NCBI GenBank assembly: GCA_963930645.1
Contig: OZ005655.1
Span: 132,397,626 to 132,461,625, forward strand
Source: Salticus scenicus
Lineage: Eukaryota; Arthropoda; Arachnida; Araneae; Salticidae
Direction: 5' to 3'
Length of the DNA: 64,000 bases
Positions 33,632 through 44,047 of this stretch are shown in pieces. The stretch's first letter is position 1, and the number at the start of each line of letters is the position of its first letter. Both the position numbers and the translations under genes were made by a program. The notes under the pieces were generated by a model. It did not search any database. It had not been told where the DNA came from and saw only the letters and a program-made list of their open reading frames with translations.

Positions 33632-34636
33632 TATAGGTCAAGATTCGCGGTCGCCACTCGCCACGTGGCGACCTAATTTGAAAAAGTGGCGACCTAAAAA
33701 AATGGGTGTAATCGCCAAACAGACATTTGTTTTTTTTTTCTCGATTTCGCGGAAATCAGCGATTTTTTCCCCCCTAATTCGCGGAATTTTGCGAATTAAC
33801 TTCTTCTGCTTTTAAAAAAATTCGCGGATATCGTGCGTTTTAAAAAAAGAAACCCCATTAACGATCGGCGTTTAAATTCGCTATAAAAGTCACCCAAATC
33901 ATAATCTTTCTCCATCCACAACATAAATGTCAACATTCATTTCAAACTTGCTTAATGAGATTCTAGAACCTATAAACAAACAGAATAGTTAAATATTTCT
34001 TGCTCATGTAATTAATTTTTACTCCTCCCCCCCCCCCCCCCCTCATCTCCAGATAGTGATCAGTGATTAATTCTAGAAACAATAAAGAGATAGAAGTGCT
34101 CAATGTTTCTCACATATGTATTCGTTTTTAAACTTCATTACTGAACTCGATAAATATAATTATTTTTTCTCAATTAAATTAAATATTTATATTTAATATC
34201 TATTCCAAATGCTTAAACAAGGGGAAAATGTAGACTAAATTTTTCAGGTAGGAAAATTTTTTCTAAATCAATTTAAGAAAATTAATACTCAGTTGGTTTT
34301 ATGCATATTAGAAACTGATAATTAACTACTGTAGCTTTTTTAAATATATTAATGTACATATATAAAAATCATATTTTATATTTGTTTGATTTTTTTCCTC
34401 CTTGTTGACATGGAATTTTAATAAGGTTTTATGTGGATATAAAACTTATTGCAATAATATTTCTTAATTTCCTGACCATATCATCTGTGTTTTATGCCTT
34501 TATATGCATATAGATATATATATTTTTTAATTATGTGTGTGAATATCAGGTATAACGTCGACTCGCGAGTGGCCACTGAGTTAATCATGTTCAGTGGCTT
34601 CTGGCCACTTACAAAAATTGTAAGTCTTGACCTCTA
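33632..34636. mobile_element. hAT-like element with perfect 8-bp duplication
   Basis: Flanked by ACATGTTA at 33624-33631 and 34637-34644. Ends TATAGGTCAAGATTC and its counterpart (complement TAGAGGTCAAGACTT) are inverted. Near both ends are short GTGGCGAC/GTGGCCA palindromes. 1005 bp with no transposase recognised. A frame at 33618-33815 is not supported. Confidence 0.8.
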
Positions 34637-34757
34637 ACATGTTATAGATCACAGTTGCACGAATTGTATAGATTTTGGTGAATTTAGCACTTACAGTTTT
34701 TTTACAGGGACACAAAGAAAAATTCTTTATCATTATGGCCTGTGGGACCAAATTTTT

Positions 34758-35555
34758 ACTTTCTTCTATATTCAATAGAAGAAAGTATTGGATTCGTAAA
34801 AATTTTCGACCTCAGGTTTTTGATGGATTTACACGTTTTGAGAGCTGTAGAACATGATTTGACCATTTTTAGAAAATGTTTGTCTGTTTGTCTGTCAGTC
34901 TCTGCGAGTGTGTGACAAAATTTTGTGGCAACTGTATCTCAGGAACTACTTCACACACAGAATTTCATACAAATTGTTATGTAGTTGCACCTTGACATAA
35001 ATTAGTGCCTATCAACTTTTGGTAAAAATTGTCTTACAGGTTGCGTTGCCATCCCGCTTTTTCTAAATTTTTAACATGGTGGTATAGTACAAAATTTTGT
35101 ATAAATGTCCATAAAGAGAATTATTTTTAAAAATCATTATGAAATGTACCAAAATTATTTATAATAGACATAGTCAACTGAGAAAATTTTTTTGTATGTG
35201 TAGGAGCCTCACCTCCCCTCCCCTCTGGGGGGGGGGAATTCCCCCCTCGAGGGGAGTAAATTTTCATGATGGGTATCTTTCAAAAGAGCTCGCCAGTACC
35301 TTTAAAACGAATGGTTGAACCATAGATCTGCGATAATTTAAAATGAAATTATCAATTTTTTTTAAATGTAATATTGACAATAAAATTGACTTTTTTTGGA
35401 TATTTAGTGTTATACTACTTCTCTAATATGCAAATCATCTGCATTATCATGGAAGATAATTTTTTTAAATAATAATTTTAATAAATTATTTTTACTGAGT
35501 GAATTTGTATAGGAAAATATAGCGGAAAGTCATGTGGGGGGCCACAACATACTAG
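34758..35555 (+). mobile_element. Helitron/HINE-like element, family 1 (complete copy)
   Basis: Starts ACTTTCTTCTATATTCAATA with a stem closing on GAAGAAAGT and ends GAAAGTCATGTGG, a TGTGG/CCACA hairpin, then ACATACTAG|T. It lies in the repeated line of family 2 whose uninterrupted form (AAATTTTTAAAAGTACG) is visible near 33567, giving the empty site. Non-coding. Confidence 0.7.
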
Positions 35556-35894
35556 TTAAAAGTGCGATAGCATCTAAACGCCTTATTCAATTGAGCTGAA
35601 AATTTATTTGAATATTATAAATCACTGTTGCACGAACTATAAGCATTTTGGTGAATCTACCATTTATAGGTTTTTTACAATGACACAACAAAAATTCTTT
35701 ATCATTATGATCTATGGGCTCAAAGTTCAGTAGTGTTAAATAAAACATCGTGTAATATATGGAGAAAAATACTCAAACACTTTATTATGGTTTTATCTCT
35801 TTTGTTTGTTTAAAAACTCCTCTTTCTTTACTTTATCTACAAAACTGTTAATTACTCAATGTTCGGAAAGTCGAGTGGAGTCACTTCAGATTTT

Positions 35895-36340
35895 TAAGTA
35901 CATAAAATCTGCTATTATAAACACTTTATCACCCAATCAAACATTGCCTCCTAAAGAAACTTTGAAAAATGCACACAGAAAAAGGACCCATACACAACAG
36001 AAAACAGGAGTGATTTTAACAACCAACTTATTTTAAAATTGATTGTATGATGAAAAAAATCAACAGAGATGCTAAAATTACAGAAACATCAACTTTAAAA
36101 GAAACAAAAAACCAAGTCTTTCTCAAAAAGAAAATTTGGACAGCATTAATACTAATCAATTCGTAAAAGTTGGAAAATGTGTTAAAGTAGAATTTCCTGG
36201 GAAAAGATCTAAGAAAATATTTCATGGCATCAATCTTTCACACAATCTTGAAAATTTTGAAGGGATAAAAAAAAGTGGAAATTGAAGTTCCTATTGGATT
36301 TTCCAGAGAAAGATATTTCTGATGTAGATGCATCGTAAAT
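35895..36340 (+). pseudogene. pogo-like transposase C-terminal region
   Basis: Two adjacent frames. The first contains PPKETLKNAHRKRTHTQQKT followed by GVILT, like the basic P.P.A..RK....RK.G....ILT segment after the DDE domain of pogo-like transposases. The second contains VKVGKCVKVEFPGKRSK, resembling the VLV.YPGKK module at the C-terminus of the same group. The catalytic domain is not visible. Consistent with the TIR type of the surrounding element. Confidence 0.45.
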
Positions 36341-37016
36341 TCTAAATGTTCTTCCCGAACTAATGATGGACCATAGAGACATTTTTTTTTTTTCTTGAAA
36401 GAACACAAAATCAAGTTTTTATCAGAAAAAGGAATGTGTGTTTGTAATTTTACTTGCATGAAGTAAATTGTATAACAATTTAAAACAGCTTTAAAGCATG
36501 ACCTATTTTACCCCATGTATGACTTATTTTACCCCACCCCATGGGGTAAAATAGGTCACAAACAGCATATTTTAAAAGTTATTTTTCAGTACAAATTTTT
36601 TTTTTTTTTTTTTTTTTTTCAGAGATATTTCTCTTAAAATGTCATAAGAAATATTCTTTTGCATATTTTGTGCAATTTTTTAACAATTGGAACCAATACA
36701 TTTTCTGCTGTTTAAGCTCAAATGTAAAATATGCTGTTTTTTACCTATTTCACCCCACCTGACCCTATCCAAAGAATAATACTAATAGGCATGTACTGAA
36801 ACACAAATGCTGTTTCTGATTTTGAATATATGCAAATAAGTACCATTTGTGTTATAGCACCATCTATCGACGAAATTTTGTATTAATTTTTTTTATTTAA
36901 TAAATGTCGAGCGCATCATTTAAATTATCTGTAGTTAAAATTTTACCTCATTTGGACCAATAGGATGGATTCTAGAGCCCTCTGAAGTGGGCAACTTATT
37001 TCTTGCTAACCCTGTA

Positions 37017-37260
37017 TATATATTTGGTTTATTAGGTACACTAATTTTAAATTTTGTATATTTATTTTTATAATTGTGTACTGATAATTTATTTATTTAT
37101 TTAAGGTTTATTATCGAGAAAGAGAATTAACGATGCTGCATTAATTCTGGAAAAAAAATTTTACATTTAAAATTGATTTACTTATTTATTTTTTAAATTT
37201 ATTGATTTAAAGAAATTATCATCCGTTACTAAAGTCAGTACTTCTTTTTTTTCAATTTTT
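37017..37260. other. AT-rich DNA upstream of exon B
   Basis: Intronic-looking. The last 20 bases before exon B are a strong pyrimidine tract (CTTCTTTTTTTTCAATTTTT, then CAG). Confidence 0.4.
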
Positions 37261-37263
37261 CAG

Positions 37264-37293
37264 ATGGACAAAATAAATCTCTGCAGTATAAAG
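37264..37293 (+). CDS. Candidate 30-nt microexon (exon B)
   Basis: A long pyrimidine tract and CAG| acceptor precede exactly 30 nt, then the donor AAG|GTGAGC. In the phase set by exon A (one base carried over) it reads DGQNKSLQYK and leaves in phase 1, so it can be included or skipped without changing frame, as for many cassette microexons. Product unrecognised. It lies between transposons but is itself outside every element delimited here. Confidence 0.4.
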
Positions 37294-37613
37294 GTGAGCA
37301 ATTCAAATTACCCAAATATTTTAATTTTACCCCTTAATTTAAATTTAAGTAATAATTTAAATAACTATTATTTACAAACAAAAATTTACTTTTAAAAAGA
37401 GTTTAAAATAAATTATATCCATCCCTACAAACATGAGTTGTTGACTCGGTAGATTTTGGTTTGTGCAATGGCACTTGGGTTATTGAAATAGTGTTAATTG
37501 GCCAATAGCATATTTTTTTGTTCTCTTCTTTAGCATTTTATTTGTCAAGTAGCTGTAGTTGGTCAACCAGACAAAAAAAACATTATGAGTTTGACAGTAA
37601 CTGATGTGTTAAC

Positions 37614-37783
37614 CAGTGTCGTATCCAGGATTTTATTTCTGGGAGGGCTGAGTTAATGCTTATATATCTATTATATACATATTAAATTTGTTATGAAAAA
37701 TGAGGAATCTTTATCTTTTAAAACTTTCTACAAAATTTCGGGAGGGGCTACAGCCCTAAAGCCCCCCTCTGGATACACTACTG
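37614..37783. mobile_element. hAT-like MITE
   Basis: Ends CAGTGTCGTATCCAG and CTGGATACACTACTG are inverted. Flanking octamers GTGTTAAC / GTATTGAA agree at 5 of 8. 170 bp, with GGGAGGGCT/AGCCCCCCT subterminal lines. Confidence 0.7.
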
Positions 37784-38119
37784 GTATTGAATTTTCCATG
37801 TAATGACTCATTTCTAATCCTGTGTGACTTTAAAGAAAATATATATAATTTTGTTACATGCATTGAAATATTGTTGAGTTTATTTTTTCAGTAAAGGTAC
37901 AAAAATAATAAATAATAAATACAAAAGTGCAATTGCCAGTGTAAAATGATACATATTGGACAACATTTTGTCAATTATCATTTATAATTGTCACAACTAA
38001 AAGCCCAATGAATATAACAATTATTTAAAAATATTTAAAAATCATTATGTTTCCATAGTTAAATTAAATTTTAATCACATTAAAAACTGAGATAGATAAT
38101 ATGCACTAAAAATATACAA

Positions 38120-38200
38120 TTTAAAACAATAAAAACACAAATTTGAACGTTTTGAGCCTTTTACAGGCTCCTCATCAGTAAAAAACATCAAATGTAAATG
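38120..38200 (-). ncRNA. Hammerhead-like motif in the Penelope-like terminal repeat
   Basis: Minus strand: CTGATGA, then stem II GAGCC/GGCTC with loop TGTAAAA, then AAAACGTT where GAAACGTT is expected. The inverted partner near 44745 has the G restored (GGCTTGAAATG) but lacks the CTGATGA box because the repeat is truncated there. Together they imply an ancestral hammerhead, now lost in both copies. Confidence 0.4.
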
Positions 38201-38399
38201 CAGAGAAGAACAACAGACTTTCATTAAGTGAGTACAACGTATTCATCGGGAACTTCGCATGCCTCAATGGGTGAAAAATGTTGATTTGTGTACCAGCCTT
38301 CCAGGCAGGGTTGGCAGGTTTTTGACATGTGACAGTTTTTGACGGTTTAAACCATGGTTAAAACCGTCACGTCAAAAACCTCTTTGTCAAAAACTGTCA

Positions 38400-38970
38400 T
38401 AAACCTATATTTATAATTTAATTGTCATAAAAAAACTTTGTTTAATAAAATATAGTTTATAAAGATTTTTTGAAAAGTAAATAGATTGATGTTCTTTAAA
38501 AAATACATTGTTATAACATTTTGATTAATATAAAAAACAAAACTTTAGGCTTTTAAAATTTTATTATGAGTTATTTCTATGTTCATTCAAAATATGCTGT
38601 GGCTGTGTTACTTTTATATATTATTATGAAATTTATTTATAACTATGCTAAATATAATATATGTTAAACTTAGTTAAAATGTGATACTTCAAAAATATAG
38701 TTGTTTTCAATGACATATTATTTATAAGTATGTTTTAAAAGGTAAACATGTTAATGTTTTTGAAGAAACGTTATAACATTTTGATTAATATAAAAACAAA
38801 ACCTTTCTAAAAATTTATGATTTATAAATCATTTTGATTGACAAATAATTTTATTTGCAGTACAACATTGTATATTTTAATTTATTTAGTATTATGTATT
38901 TAAGCAGTAAAATAAAAATGCATAGCCTAATATTTTGTATTTAAATATTTTATAGAAAAATATAACTTTT
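38400..38970. other. AT-rich interior of the hAT-like element
   Basis: Contains a diverged tandem duplication of about 260 bp (ATAACATTTTGATTAATATA at 38512 and again at 38770). Non-coding. Confidence 0.5.
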
Positions 38971-38972
38971 TT

Positions 38973-41505
38973 ACTTCCTTATACAAAGTATAAGGAAGTA
39001 TAGTAATCCCGATTTGCAACATGGATTTTGTATTTCACATTGCTCGAAAACGAATGATCGCTGAATGTTGCCAATTTATACGTGTGACAGTCATGATGTC
39101 TAGTTGCACACCTGCAAGTTTCGTCTTAACACGAGCTCTCGTTTTAGAGATATAAGCGACTTTACACGATTTTTCGTGACGTCTGTATGTATGTGTGTCT
39201 GTGTGTGTGTGGGTGTGGGTGTATGTCGCATAACTCAAAAACGGTTGGACGTAGAAAGTTGCGAATTGGTACATAGGTTTGTTATAACATCTAGTTGTGC
39301 ACCTCCCTTTTTGGACTTTATATGATTTTCCGTTTTGGAGATATTTAGGAAAATTAGGTTCATAATGGGCAAAATGTATCAAAAAACGGTAATAGCTCAA
39401 AAACGGTTTGGACAAATCTTGCAATTTAACTGATTTCTCGACTAGCTAGACATTTGAAACTTTCAGAAAAGTTCAGAACACGTTGCCATGAGTCGCCCCC
39501 CAAGGCACAACTTTGACATGAGTCGCCCCCCAAGGCACAACTTTGACATGAGTCCCCCCCCAAGGCACAAATTTGACACGAGTCACCCCAAGGTACAACT
39601 TTGACATGAGTCCCCCCATGGCACAACTTTGACATGAGTCCCTTCCCCAAGGTACAACTTTGACATGAGTCCCCCCAATGCACAACTTTGACATGAGTTT
39701 TCCCCAAGGTACAACTTTGACATGAGTCTCCGCAAGGCACAACTTTGACATGAGTCCCCCCAAGGCACAACTTTGACATGAGTCCCCCCAAGGCACAACT
39801 TTGACATGAGTACCCCCCAAGGCATAACTTTGACATGAGTCCCCCCCAAGGCACAACTAAACATGAGTCCCCCCCAAGGCACAACTAAACATGAGTCCCC
39901 CCCTAAGACACAACTTTGACATGAGTCCCCCAAGGCACAACGTTGACATGAGTCCCCTCCCCAAGGCACGACTTTGACATGAGTCCCCCCCAAGGTACAA
40001 CTTTGACATGAGTCCCCCCAAGGCACAGCTTTGACATGAGTACCCCCCAAGGCACAACTTTGACATGAGTCCCCTCCCCAAGGTACAACTTTGACATGAG
40101 TCCCCCCCAAGGCACAGCTTTGACATGAGTCCCCCTCAAGGTACAACTTTGACATGAGTCCCCCCCAAGGCACAACTTTGACATGAGTCCCCCGAAGGCA
40201 CAACTTTGACATGAGTCCCCCCCAAGGCATAACTTTGACATGAGTCCCCCCAAGGCACAACTAAACATGATTCCCCCCCCCCCCCCTAAGACACAACTTG
40301 GACATGAGTCCCCCCAAGGCACAACTTTGACTTGAGTCCCCTCCCCAAGGTACGACTTTGACATGAGTACCCCCAAGGCATAACTTTGACATGAGTCTCC
40401 CCAAGGCACATCTAAACATGAGTCCCCCCCCTAAGACACAACTTTGACATGAGTCCCCCCAAGGCACAACTTTGACATGAGTCCCCTCCCCAAGGCACGA
40501 CTTTGACATGAGTCCCCCCCAAGGTACAACTTTGACATGAGTCCCCCCAAGGCACAGCTTTGACATGAGTACCCCCCAAGGCACAACTTTGACATGAGTC
40601 CCCTCCCCAAGGTACAATTTTGACATGAGTCCCCCCCAAGGCACAGCTTTGACATGAGTCCTCCTCAAGGTACAACTTTGACATGAGTCCCCCCCCAAGG
40701 CACAACTTTGACATGAGTCCCCCGAAGGCACAACTTTGACATGAGTCCCCCCCAAGGCATAACTTTGACATGAGTCCCCCCAAGGCACAACTAAACATGA
40801 GTCCCCCCCCTAAGACACAACTTGGACATGAGTCCCCCCAAGGCACAACTTTGACTTGAGTCCCCTCCCCAAGGTACGACTTTGACATGAGTCCCCCCCA
40901 AGGTACAACTTTGACATGAGTCCCCCCAAGGCACAGCTTTGACATGAGTCCCCCCCAAGGCACAACTTTGACATGAGTCCCCTCCCCAAGGTACAACTTT
41001 GACATGAGTCCCCCCAAAGCACATGAGTCCCCCCCAAGGCTAGGCTTTGACATGAGTCCCCCCCAAGGTACACCTTTGACATGAGTCCCCCCAAGGCACA
41101 ACTTTGACATGAGTCCCCCCCAAGGCACAACTTTGACATGAGTCCCCCCCCCCAAGGTACAACTTTGACATGAGTCCCCCCAAGGCACAACTTTGACATG
41201 AGTCCCCCCCAAGGTACCCCTATTTCAGTCGGTACAGCGTTGTCGAATTTTTATACGTCACTCTTAATAGTGCTAAGGGCCTATTTCAGTCGGTTTATTG
41301 AATGGGGATTTATTGAATGGAGTCCCCCCCCCCCAGGCACAACTTTGACATGAGTCCCCTCAAGGCACAATTTTATTTTTTTTTACGTATGCATGCATTT
41401 TTTAAAAATATTTTTAGGCTAATGTTTCGGCTCCAGTGACAATGTTTTTTAACATTATGTATATTTCTAAAAGTGTATAAGGAAGTCATGTGGTGCCCAC
41501 ATCAG
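38973..41505 (+). mobile_element. Helitron/HINE-like element, family 3, carrying a minisatellite
   Basis: Starts ACTTCCTTATACAAAGTATA closing on AGGAAGT and ends AAGGAAGTCATGTGGTGCCC with an ATGTGG/CCACAT hairpin and ATCAG. Same architecture as families 1 and 2. After about 460 bp of unique sequence ending in a GACTAGCTAGACATTTGAAA line, the interior becomes a 1.7-kb minisatellite. The unique part matches the tandem array at 54287-55065. Confidence 0.65.
39484..41216 (-). repeat. 29-30 bp minisatellite with 530-bp higher-order period
   Basis: The unit on the plus strand is CAAGGCACAACTTTGACATG followed by AGT and a C-run. The window holds roughly 55-60 units, plus two more at 41325-41370. 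Variant units (CTAAACATGA; CTAAGACACAACTTGGACAT; CCCCTCCCCAAGG) recur in the same order about 530 bp apart, e.g. 39901 against 40433 and 40265 against 40795. This shows amplification of blocks of about 18 units. The long open frames (GLMSKL, DSCQSC and HVKVV repeats) are by-products of the near multiple-of-three unit. Confidence 0.95.
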
Positions 41506-41698
41506 ATTTTTTTTTTTAAATGACTGCTGACTTTTTATGAAAAAGCAATAATTCTGAATGTTTAAACAAGCTTGAATTGCGTCTGAAATTCTTATAATTA
41601 CCGTGCGACAAGAGAAATATGAATGCTTTCTGGACATGTATAAATTGTAATAAATTTAATATTTACTTGTACAGACTTTTAAAAAAATTATTAGTCTA

Positions 41699-43140
41699 AC
41701 AAGGAGAGGTCACAACATGGAAAATTCAGTTCGGGACGAAACTCCGCAGGATTGTAGTATACTATGAGGGTAACAACATATTAAAGCAGTAGGACCTACT
41801 ATCCACAAAATTTCAAGAAAAAAGCATTTAAAGTTTCAGTAATCTTTAAATACAAGTTATTTCGCAAGCGAGCAAGCGCCCCAGTGGTGTGATCTTAAAG
41901 CGCGAGTCTGCTAGCCAGACGACTTGGGTTCGAGGCTACCTCGAGACTACTTTTTTTTTTTCTTTAACTTTTTATGTAATCTAAACTTTTTATTTATTTT
42001 TACTTTATTTTTTATTCAATTCAAATTTTGAAAATTTAATAAAATATTATTTAATTTTTTTTGAATATAAAATAAATAATTTTTTCTATTTGTAGTATTT
42101 ATAACTTAAAAATACAATAAATTTCTATAACTTAAAAAATAAATTTTAGTTTTATTTTAACTATAAAATAATGTAAAACTAAAGAAACTGTTTTTGATTA
42201 TTTATCGAAATATATTTTATTTTATTTTAGGTATGCTTGAAACAATAGTACATTTTGTTTAAAAAAAAAAAAAAAAAATAATAATAATAATACAGAGAAA
42301 TGATCATTTTAATTGCATATATAATTACTATCCAAATTAAATAATTATTTCTCCAATCAATACAGTTTCTTGAAAAATTATAGTGTAGGATTACAACGCT
42401 ATTAAATTATTTCAGGTAAAGAAATGTTATCTTTAAATGTAGATTTTAAATGTCGATAACGACTTCCTTTTTTTATCCTTCCTTGCACAAAATAATTCCA
42501 CCTGTCCTTTATTATTAACAAGCTAGAAGCGTTTACGTAATTTATACACATTCAAACAAAATCAGGAAGCTCAAACCAAGATTTAAGTAACACCCGCTAA
42601 CTATTTTACACTTTGTTTACAGCTTGCTTATTTTTTAATTATTTAAATATTTGTCTGTTTTTCTTTATGTTTCTTATTTAGGGTTTTGTAAAACTAATTT
42701 TTATTTTTTAAGTTATAGAAATTTATTGTATTTTTAAGTTATAAATATTAAAAATAGAAAAAGTTATTTTATACTCAAGAAAATTAAATAATTTATTAAA
42801 ATTTTCAAATTTTGAATTGAATTGTAAAATAAAGTAAAAATAAATAAAAAGTTTAGATTACATAAAAAGTTAGAGAAGAAAAAAAAAAGTTGCCTCGAGG
42901 TAGCCTCGAACCCAAGTCGTCTGACTAGCAGACTCGCGCTTTAAGATCACACCATTGGGGCGCTTGCTCGTTTGCGAAATAACTTGTATTTAAAGGTTAC
43001 TGAAACTTTAAATGCTTTTTTCTCGAAATTTTATGGATAGTGGGTCCTATTGCTTTAATATGTTGTTACCCTCATAGTATACTACAATCCTGCGCAATTT
43101 CGTCCCGATTTGAATTTTCCATGTCGTGACCTCTCCTTGT
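41699..43140. mobile_element. Foldback element with about 460-bp inverted arms
   Basis: Left arm 41699 to about 42165 and right arm about 42680 to 43140, inverted, starting ACAAGGAGAGGTCAC. The arms match in both the GC-containing outer part and the AT-rich inner part. Each arm contains a tRNA-like stretch. Loop about 515 bp, AT-rich, no coding sequence. No convincing target duplication. Confidence 0.85.
41876..41936 (+). other. tRNA-like sequence in the left foldback arm
   Basis: CCCCAGTGGTGTGATCTTAA, then CGAGTCTGCTAGCCAGACGA, then a perfect B-box-like GGGTTCGAGGC. The GTCTG/CAGAC anticodon-type stem encloses too short a loop (5 nt) for a functional tRNA. The inverse copy is at about 42905-42965. 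Confidence 0.5.
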
Positions 43141-43146
43141 AAGCTG

Positions 43147-43390
43147 TAAGGCCTATGAAAGGCCAAGCGGTTCTACGCTCAAAGTTGGTAGACGTGAGGT
43201 GCCGGGTTCGATCCCAGAGTGTGCTTGTCGGCCTAGCTGTTCAGAGTTTTTTGTGGTTTTCACCGAAACTTTTATAAATACGGTCTAGGACCCTTTAGAA
43301 AGACCCCCACAGAGGGCACTCTCCCTTAGGCGTAAGACACTAGAGTAGTCAATCAGCCTTACTCCCAAACTACCAAACACCAATAGTCCA
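43147..43390 (+). mobile_element. tRNA-derived SINE, family S1, copy 5
   Basis: A-box-like GGCCAAGCGGTTCTACG, B-box GGTTCGATCCC, body lines TTGTGGTTTTCACCGAAACT and AGAAAGACCCCCACAGAGG. It sits 7 bp after the foldback, so it possibly inserted at its end. Confidence 0.8.
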
Positions 43391-44047
43391 AGCTATAAAC
43401 AGGTACAAATATTTATACAATCAATAATAATAATAAATAGATAAAAATTTATTAATAAATGATAAGTGTAATAAATATAGATTATAACTATAATTATTTT
43501 CAAATTGATATTAATTTACTGTCCACATATATTATGTTTTACTTAAAAAAAAAAAAAAAAAAAACCAGTATTCCTGTGTTTTCATGGCTTATGTGAAAAT
43601 TCATAAGTAACTTTGGAATTTTAGAATTTCATAAATATTAATATAAATAAACATAAACTCACAAAATATATCTATGCATACTTTGTATATATATATTTTT
43701 AGCTTATAAACCAGTATATTTACCTAAATTTTTATAAATTATCTAGGAATTGTTTTAAGATTTGTTAATTTATAAACAGCATAATATTTAGACATTCACT
43801 TGTATATGGCAAATATTACTAGATCCTATTTCTAACCAGGTTCTAGCTCATTTATAGATTTTGAATTTTGACAATGCAGGTTTTTGACAGTAGAGGTTTC
43901 TGACAGGTTTTTGATGGTTTAAACCATGTTTAAACCCTTGTCATGTCAAAAACCACTTTTTGGCGTCAAAAAGCCAACCCTGCTTCCAGGAAAATTCTAG
44001 AATGATAATTTAAACAGTTAGATATGATTATTTTAGTACTGTTAAAA

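Larger units (their letters stand above)
33079..35890 (+). mobile_element. Helitron/HINE-like element, family 2 (copy with two insertions)
   Basis: Starts TACTTTCCGAACACTATAG and ends GGAAAGTCGAGTGGAGTC followed by ACTTC, matching 1779-2670 on the other strand. Internal 150-bp units each have GCGATAGC(A/G)TCTAAACGC and TTTTGGTGAATCT lines. Interrupted at 33632 by a hAT-like element and at 34758 by a family 1 element. Confidence 0.7.
32240..36765 (+). mobile_element. pogo-like transposon inserted in 31834-37014
   Basis: Ends GGGTCGGGTGGGGTAAAATA (left) and CACCCCACCTGACCC (right) are inverted and flanked by TA (32238-32239 and 36766-36767). Subterminal copies of GGGGTAAAATAGGTCA recur near 32266, 32610, 36505 and 36541. 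Coding remnants lie at 35895-36340. Split by the family 2 Helitron-like element. Confidence 0.75.
31834..37014. mobile_element. Tc1/mariner-superfamily element with long inverted repeats (outermost of a nest)
   Basis: Begins CAGGGTTAGCAAAAAATAAG and ends with the near-complement. The inverted repeats extend about 130-150 bp (GTTGCCCACTTCAGAGGGCT-type lines on both sides). TA duplication at 31832-31833 and 37015-37016. Carries the C-terminus of a transposase at 32061-32237 and is split by another transposon at 32240. Confidence 0.85.
38306..43982. mobile_element. hAT-like element, 5.7 kb, host of further insertions
   Basis: Perfect 8-bp duplication CTTCCAGG at 38298-38305 and 43983-43990. Ends CAGGGTTGGCAGGTTTTTGA and the complement of GGTTGGC...; both have GGTTTAAACCATG(G/T)TTAAA palindromic subterminal lines with TTTTTGAC repeats. 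No transposase recognised. The size comes largely from the nested Helitron-like/minisatellite element (38973-41505), the foldback (41699-43140) and a SINE. Confidence 0.85.

Noticed and set aside
39426..41212. Many overlapping minus-strand open frames of 70-266 codons rich in GLMSKL, DSCQSC and HVKVV
   Set aside because: They are translations of a 29-30 bp minisatellite in different frames; frames switch wherever the C-run length changes and no start or regulatory context is shared.
39484..41216. CRISPR-like array
   Set aside because: Repeats are directly adjacent with only variable C-runs between them, there are no unique spacers, and the context is a eukaryotic mobile element.
41876..41936. 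Functional tRNA gene
   Set aside because: Anticodon loop is too short and the acceptor stem cannot be formed; it is repeated inside both foldback arms.
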